Of a stretch of DNA of 39,707 nt, positions 36,406 through 39,707 are shown in pieces. Positions within the stretch are counted from its first letter, which is position 1, and every line of letters begins with the position of its first letter. Source of the stretch: Nitrospirota bacterium. Lineage in GTDB: Bacteria > Nitrospirota > Thermodesulfovibrionia > Thermodesulfovibrionales > UBA6898. The notes beneath the pieces are model-generated. The model was not told the DNA's origin. It worked only from the letters and a program-made list of their open reading frames with translations, and did no database searches. The stretch covers positions 1-39,707 of the forward strand of contig JAKAIE010000023.1 in the NCBI GenBank assembly GCA_021814475.1, given 5' to 3'. The translations under genes and the position numbers were made by a program.

Positions 36406-37062
36406 ATGAAACGTATACTTGGTAACGAACAGGGTATTGCATTGGTCATGGTACTCATCTTTTCGATGATCGGCCTTGCGATCGTCTCGGCGATGCTGTT
36501 GATGATCACCAAGGAGACGCTGCTCTCAGGCCAGAACAGGCAGTTCAGGTCCGCCGACGAGGCGGGTCTGGCAGGGGCGGGGGTCGCGATGGATTTCGTA
36601 AAGAACAACGGCAGCCCTCCTTCCGGCATGGCTCCAACCTTTTACGGGCCCACCGTGGACCCGGCATTTGCCGCCTGTCTGGCCCAGAAGATGAGCACTT
36701 CAAGGGGTGATTGGACAACCACCACCACGAACTGGACCGCCTGTACCGCGGCGTATGACATCTCTCTCGACCCGACATTAAACCCGGATATGTATAACGA
36801 TGTCCAGGGGAACGGGACAAATCCTGACGGGAGCCAAAAACAGTACAGGGTCTATACAAAGATCGTCGATACAGTGAAAGGCAATACCGAGTCGTCGCTC
36901 ACCGCAACAGGCGGAGGCTTCGGGGGGACAGGGACATCTATGTCGAACAGCGGTATTGTTACACCTCCTTCGCATCCGTCGATGTACCGCATGGAGGTCC
37001 AGACCCAGGATGTGCTCAACCCGAACGAGCGGTCGAGGTATTCGGTCCTGTATGCGAATTAA
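36406..37062 (+). CDS. pilX: PilX-like minor pilin
   Basis: A 218-residue protein with leader MKRILGNEQG before IALVMVLIFSMIGLAIVSAM. The residue after cleavage is I and there is no glutamate at position 5, a PilX/GspK-like trait linked to a tip position. The following SGQNRQFRSADEAGLAGAG (RSADEAG) is typical of PilX. I chose ATG 36406, with GAGG 5 nt upstream; a GTG at 36400 overlapping the pilW stop is possible. Confidence 0.8.
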   Translation: MKRILGNEQGIALVMVLIFSMIGLAIVSAMLLMITKETLLSGQNRQFRSADEAGLAGAGVAMDFVKNNGSPPSGMAPTFYGPTVDPAFAACLAQKMSTSRGDWTTTTTNWTACTAAYDISLDPTLNPDMYNDVQGNGTNPDGSQKQYRVYTKIVDTVKGNTESSLTATGGGFGGTGTSMSNSGIVTPPSHPSMYRMEVQTQDVLNPNERSRYSVLYAN

Positions 37063-37075
37063 TGGCGGAGCGCCG

Positions 37076-38011
37076 GTGAAGGAAATTGCCCTTGTCCTGG
37101 GCCTTCTCTGCCTTTTCGCCTGCACATCTGATAAACAGGCTGAACAGTCTGTCCCGAATCAGGCTGCGTTGCAGGCATCCTCCTCCCCTGCTGCCGCGCC
37201 TTCAGCGCAGACATCCCTTGTGACGGGACCGGTGGTTAACGGCATGTCACTGGCCCTCTATCCTGCGGATATTTATAAGAATACCACTGTCTCTCTCATC
37301 CCGAAGGGGTTTGCCTTTGCGGATGCAGAGATGGAATGGCTGGTCAACGGGCAGCGGGTCCAGACCTCAACGCCGGATCAGTTTGCCGCCTCGTCCGCGA
37401 ACAAGGGCGACAAGATCCAGGTGAGGGCTATGGTAAAGGGCACACAGGTCCTTTCGAATATCGCAGAGGTGAAGAATTCGCCGCCCCAGCTGAGCGGCAA
37501 GATAAAACTGCTCCCGGAGGTGTTCAAGCCGGGGGATGTATTGAGCGTTGAGCCGGCCGCAGTTGACCCTGACGGGGATGAAGTCACGTTCCGCTACGAA
37601 TGGACAAAGAACGGCGAGCCTGCTGGAACCGCCAGCAGAATCAACTCTCCTGTGAAGCGGGACGACAAGGTTACTGTCAGGATTACTCCCTGTGACCGGG
37701 ATGCATGCGGTGCGACCTATACCATGAACGCGATGGTCCGGAACATGCCCCCGGTGATCGCCGAGGGACAGGCCCTGGTCTATAAGGGCAATGCCTACAC
37801 GCTTCAGTTCAAGGCAACGGACCCTGATGGAGACACGCTCACCTATTCGCTGAAGAACGCGCCCCAGGGCATGACGATCGACTCCGCGACCGGTTTTATC
37901 TCCTGGCCTGTCCCGGCCGGGTTCAAGGGGAAGGGCGCCTTCACGGTGTCAGCCAAAGACCCGAGCGGTGGCGAGGCGACACAGGTCTTCAACTACGATA
38001 TCGGGCAGTGA
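37076..38011 (+). CDS. Lipoprotein with cadherin/He_PIG-like domains at the end of the pilus operon
   Basis: A 311-residue lipoprotein: signal VKEIALVLGLLCLFAC with lipobox LFAC. A Ser/Ala/Pro-rich linker follows. Two Ig-like domains come next, then a C-terminal cadherin-like/putative Ig domain with YTLQFKATDPDGDTLTYSL and TGFISWPVP. The GTG at 37076 has GGCGGAG upstream and gives a standard lipoprotein signal; ATG 37052 would add eight residues. It lies 13 nt after pilX, so it is part of the operon. Possibly an outer-membrane partner of the pilus or PilY1; the role is inference. Confidence 0.7.
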   Translation: MKEIALVLGLLCLFACTSDKQAEQSVPNQAALQASSSPAAAPSAQTSLVTGPVVNGMSLALYPADIYKNTTVSLIPKGFAFADAEMEWLVNGQRVQTSTPDQFAASSANKGDKIQVRAMVKGTQVLSNIAEVKNSPPQLSGKIKLLPEVFKPGDVLSVEPAAVDPDGDEVTFRYEWTKNGEPAGTASRINSPVKRDDKVTVRITPCDRDACGATYTMNAMVRNMPPVIAEGQALVYKGNAYTLQFKATDPDGDTLTYSLKNAPQGMTIDSATGFISWPVPAGFKGKGAFTVSAKDPSGGEATQVFNYDIGQ

Positions 38012-38113
38012 CCCCTGCCTGGCCGGACCTCTGATCGATCAGGTTTTAGCGCCTGCCCCTGCCTTCTTCTGATATACTAAGATTTTCATCTTATCCAAAG
38101 GAGCGCCTGTGCC

Positions 38114-38713
38114 ATGAGATTCCTTATCGCCTCGTGTCTGTTGGTTGTTGTCATGTCAGTCCCGGTCTTTGCCGATGAATCCGATCCGAACCAGTATTTC
38201 GATTCGGGGAATGCCCACTTCAACGAAGGGCAGTATCCGAAGGCGATCGCCGACTATACGAAGGCGGTTGATCTAGTGCCTTCCTTTGCCCAGGCCTACT
38301 GCAACAGGGGGCTTGCCTACTATAAGACTGGGAAGTACGACCGGGCGATAGCCGATTACACGGCTGCCATAAAAAACGGGTATACCGAAGTCAGCGTATA
38401 CAACAGCAGGGCGCTTGCGTATCTCAGGAAGGAACAGTACGGATATGCGATAGAAGATTACTCAAAGGTTATCGAACTTTCTCCCCGCAACGCGGAAGCC
38501 TATTACAACCGCGGCATCGCGTATGCCAATAACAGCCAGCCGGATGAGGCGATCACCGATTACAATAAGGCGCTGGAGATCAAACCTGGAGACATGAACG
38601 CCTATGCGTCAAGGGGTGTCGCCTATGTCAGGAAGGCGATTGTCGACTTCAGGAGGGCCTGCGAACTGGGAAGCAAGACCGCCTGCGAAAACCTGAAACA
38701 GGTGGAGAAATAA
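38114..38713 (+). CDS. Periplasmic TPR-repeat protein
   Basis: A 199-residue protein with a signal peptide (cut near VPVFADES). Five TPRs follow, of the type AYCNRGLAYYKTGKYDRAIA. The last repeat is shortened: between YASRGVAYVRKA and IVDFRRACELG the turn residues (usual KGDYDRA) are missing, about six residues. It ends with a cysteine-bearing CELGSKTACENLKQ. Likely a protein-protein scaffold in the periplasm. AAGGAG lies about 10 nt upstream of the start. Single gene, convergent with the cytochrome. Confidence 0.8.
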   Translation: MRFLIASCLLVVVMSVPVFADESDPNQYFDSGNAHFNEGQYPKAIADYTKAVDLVPSFAQAYCNRGLAYYKTGKYDRAIADYTAAIKNGYTEVSVYNSRALAYLRKEQYGYAIEDYSKVIELSPRNAEAYYNRGIAYANNSQPDEAITDYNKALEIKPGDMNAYASRGVAYVRKAIVDFRRACELGSKTACENLKQVEK

Positions 38714-38805
38714 AAAGCCCGTTTCAGGGGAGTTTCCACTTTTTGGCAAAGAGGGGTGCCGGGAGATTTTCCGGAGCGATGCCCCTCATGAACGTAAAAA
38801 TTGAA

Positions 38806-38832
38806 AAGGGCCGGCTGACATAGCCGGCCCTT
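38806..38832. terminator. Bidirectional terminator between convergent genes
   Basis: AAGGGCCGGCT-GACAT-AGCCGGCCCTT: perfect 11-bp stem. On the minus strand it is followed by TTCAATTTTT, so it serves the cytochrome gene best. On the plus strand the tail is CCTTATCT. Confidence 0.75.
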
Positions 38833-38856
38833 CCTTATCTCCGAGTTGTGAGCCGA

Positions 38857-39639
38857 TTACTTATGACAGTTCTGGCATTCGCTCGTGGCGAAGGCCCCCT
38901 CGCCGTTATGACACTTTCCGCAGAACCTGTTCTGGTACAGGTCGTCCATCTTCATGCCCGACCCGCCCTTTTTATACTTGAACAGGGAGGTATGACACTT
39001 GCCGCATTCGAACATGGCCGTATGCACCTGATGGCTGAATATCGCGGGGGACATGCCCTGTGACGGGTAGGAGAAGTCCTTTGTCAGCGCAGCCATGTTC
39101 TTATGGCATTTTGCGCAGTCTTTGGCAGAGAAGGCGGCCTTGCCGTTATGGCATTTCCCGCAGTTGCCGCCTTTGTACATCTCCTCCATCGTGATCCTGC
39201 CGGACCACTTTTTCATCTGGAAGGGCGACGGATGGCATTCCCTGCACCCGAACTTTGCCGCATGGTTCTTGTGGGAGAACTGCACGTTCATGCTGCTGCC
39301 GTTAAAGGCGATCACGTTCATGTTATGACAGTTGCTGCAGGTCTCCCTGTTGAGAGCCATCTCCCTGTGGGGCTTGATGAGATGGCACTGGTTGCAATGC
39401 ACGCCGAAGCCGAGATGTTTCGTATGCGAGAAACCGTCTTTTTCGGCCGCGGCAAACCTCTCATAGGGGTGGCACTTGAAGCAGGGCAGTCCCGATTCCT
39501 TCAGAGAGGTGATGACCGGAGCCTCTTTATCCCCGGCTGCCTTTATAGGTCCGGCCTTCTGCTTGCAGGAGACCAGGGCCAGCGTCAGGCAGACGGTGAG
39601 GACCAGGATTCCGGAAGATGCGGCTGTTGTCCTTGCCAT
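38857..39639 (-). CDS. Nine-haem c-type cytochrome lipoprotein (c7-like repeats)
   Basis: A 260-residue protein with a lipoprotein-like signal (lipobox LVSC near residue 25) and nine CXXCH motifs: CFKCH, CNQCH, CSNCH, CRECH, CGKCH, CAKCH, CGKCH, CGKCH and CQNCH. Additional His residues in FSHTKH, FSHKNH and FSHQVH are likely distal ligands. The spacing (FSHxxH, C-x2-CH, then CGKCHNG, then CxxCHK) is that of tandem cytochrome c7/c3-type domains. It should carry electrons in the periplasm or at a membrane surface. GGGGG lies before the ATG. It starts 8 nt after an upstream gene, so it is in an operon. Confidence 0.9.
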   Translation of the reverse strand: MARTTAASSGILVLTVCLTLALVSCKQKAGPIKAAGDKEAPVITSLKESGLPCFKCHPYERFAAAEKDGFSHTKHLGFGVHCNQCHLIKPHREMALNRETCSNCHNMNVIAFNGSSMNVQFSHKNHAAKFGCRECHPSPFQMKKWSGRITMEEMYKGGNCGKCHNGKAAFSAKDCAKCHKNMAALTKDFSYPSQGMSPAIFSHQVHTAMFECGKCHTSLFKYKKGGSGMKMDDLYQNRFCGKCHNGEGAFATSECQNCHK

Positions 39640-39647
39640 CGTTCCCC

Positions 39648-39707
39648 CTAGTCCTTCTCATGCTTCTTTGCGTCGTCCGGGAAGAGCAGCTCGTATTCCA
39701 GGGGGTG
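39648..39707 (-). CDS. 3' end of a gene upstream of the cytochrome (partial)
   Basis: The last 19 codons of a minus-strand frame (HPLEYELLFPDDAKKHEKD) end with TAG 8 nt before the cytochrome start. Too short to identify. The close spacing suggests one operon with the cytochrome, perhaps a respiratory membrane complex. Confidence 0.5.
   Translation of the reverse strand, partial: HPLEYELLFPDDAKKHEKD

Overview
The window is a bacterial chromosome segment that changes character at about position 19.4 kb. The right part (about 19.4-39.7 kb) has a higher GC feel. It carries secreted and surface genes typical of metal-respiring, pilus-bearing, multihaem-rich anaerobes: a very large multicopper oxidase, a subtilase, a PilY1/minor-pilin operon and a nine-haem cytochrome lipoprotein. 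This gene mix fits Nitrospirota (Thermodesulfovibrionia-like) or Desulfobacterota/Geobacter-like bacteria. The phylum is inferred from gene content only.

The left part (1-19.4 kb) looks like an integrated mobile element. A long intrinsic terminator (35-97) isolates it from whatever lies upstream. It then has a plus-strand operon of five genes: a RAMA/DUF4357-like protein, BrxP (PAPS-reductase/DndC-like, with ferredoxin and DUF4007-like parts), BrxC/PglY (large P-loop ATPase), PglZ (alkaline-phosphatase fold) and BrxL (AAA+). This is the type 4 BREX phage-defence gene order. Next come decayed coding remnants (11.44-12.0 kb) and a 1073-residue protein joining a methyltransferase-like domain, a STAND NTPase and TPR-like repeats, which is a candidate undescribed defence protein. 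On the minus strand (15.4-19.3 kb) is a plasmid-like module. In transcription order it has a lambda-O-like replication initiator with an iteron array inside its own gene, a ParM-like actin, a ParR-like protein, a small RecD2-like helix-hairpin-helix protein and a replication-relaxation-like protein.

The boundary is a 47-bp 3' fragment of a tRNA-Lys(CTT) gene (19395-19441) followed by its own terminator. This is the classic trace of integration into a tRNA 3' end. The displaced 3' end stays with the chromosome on the right, so the reconstituted tRNA, and probably the integrase, should lie to the left of the window.

Right of the boundary: an AbrB/VapC toxin-antitoxin pair whose PIN toxin carries a zinc-ribbon-like insert; two small secreted proteins; the multicopper oxidase, whose C-terminal module is shared with the small secreted protein before it; an S8 protease with an adhesin-like propeller tail; the pilus operon (small exported protein, pilY1, fimT-like, pilV, pilW, pilX, cadherin-like lipoprotein); a TPR protein; and, convergent, the nonahaem cytochrome with the 3' end of a gene upstream of it.
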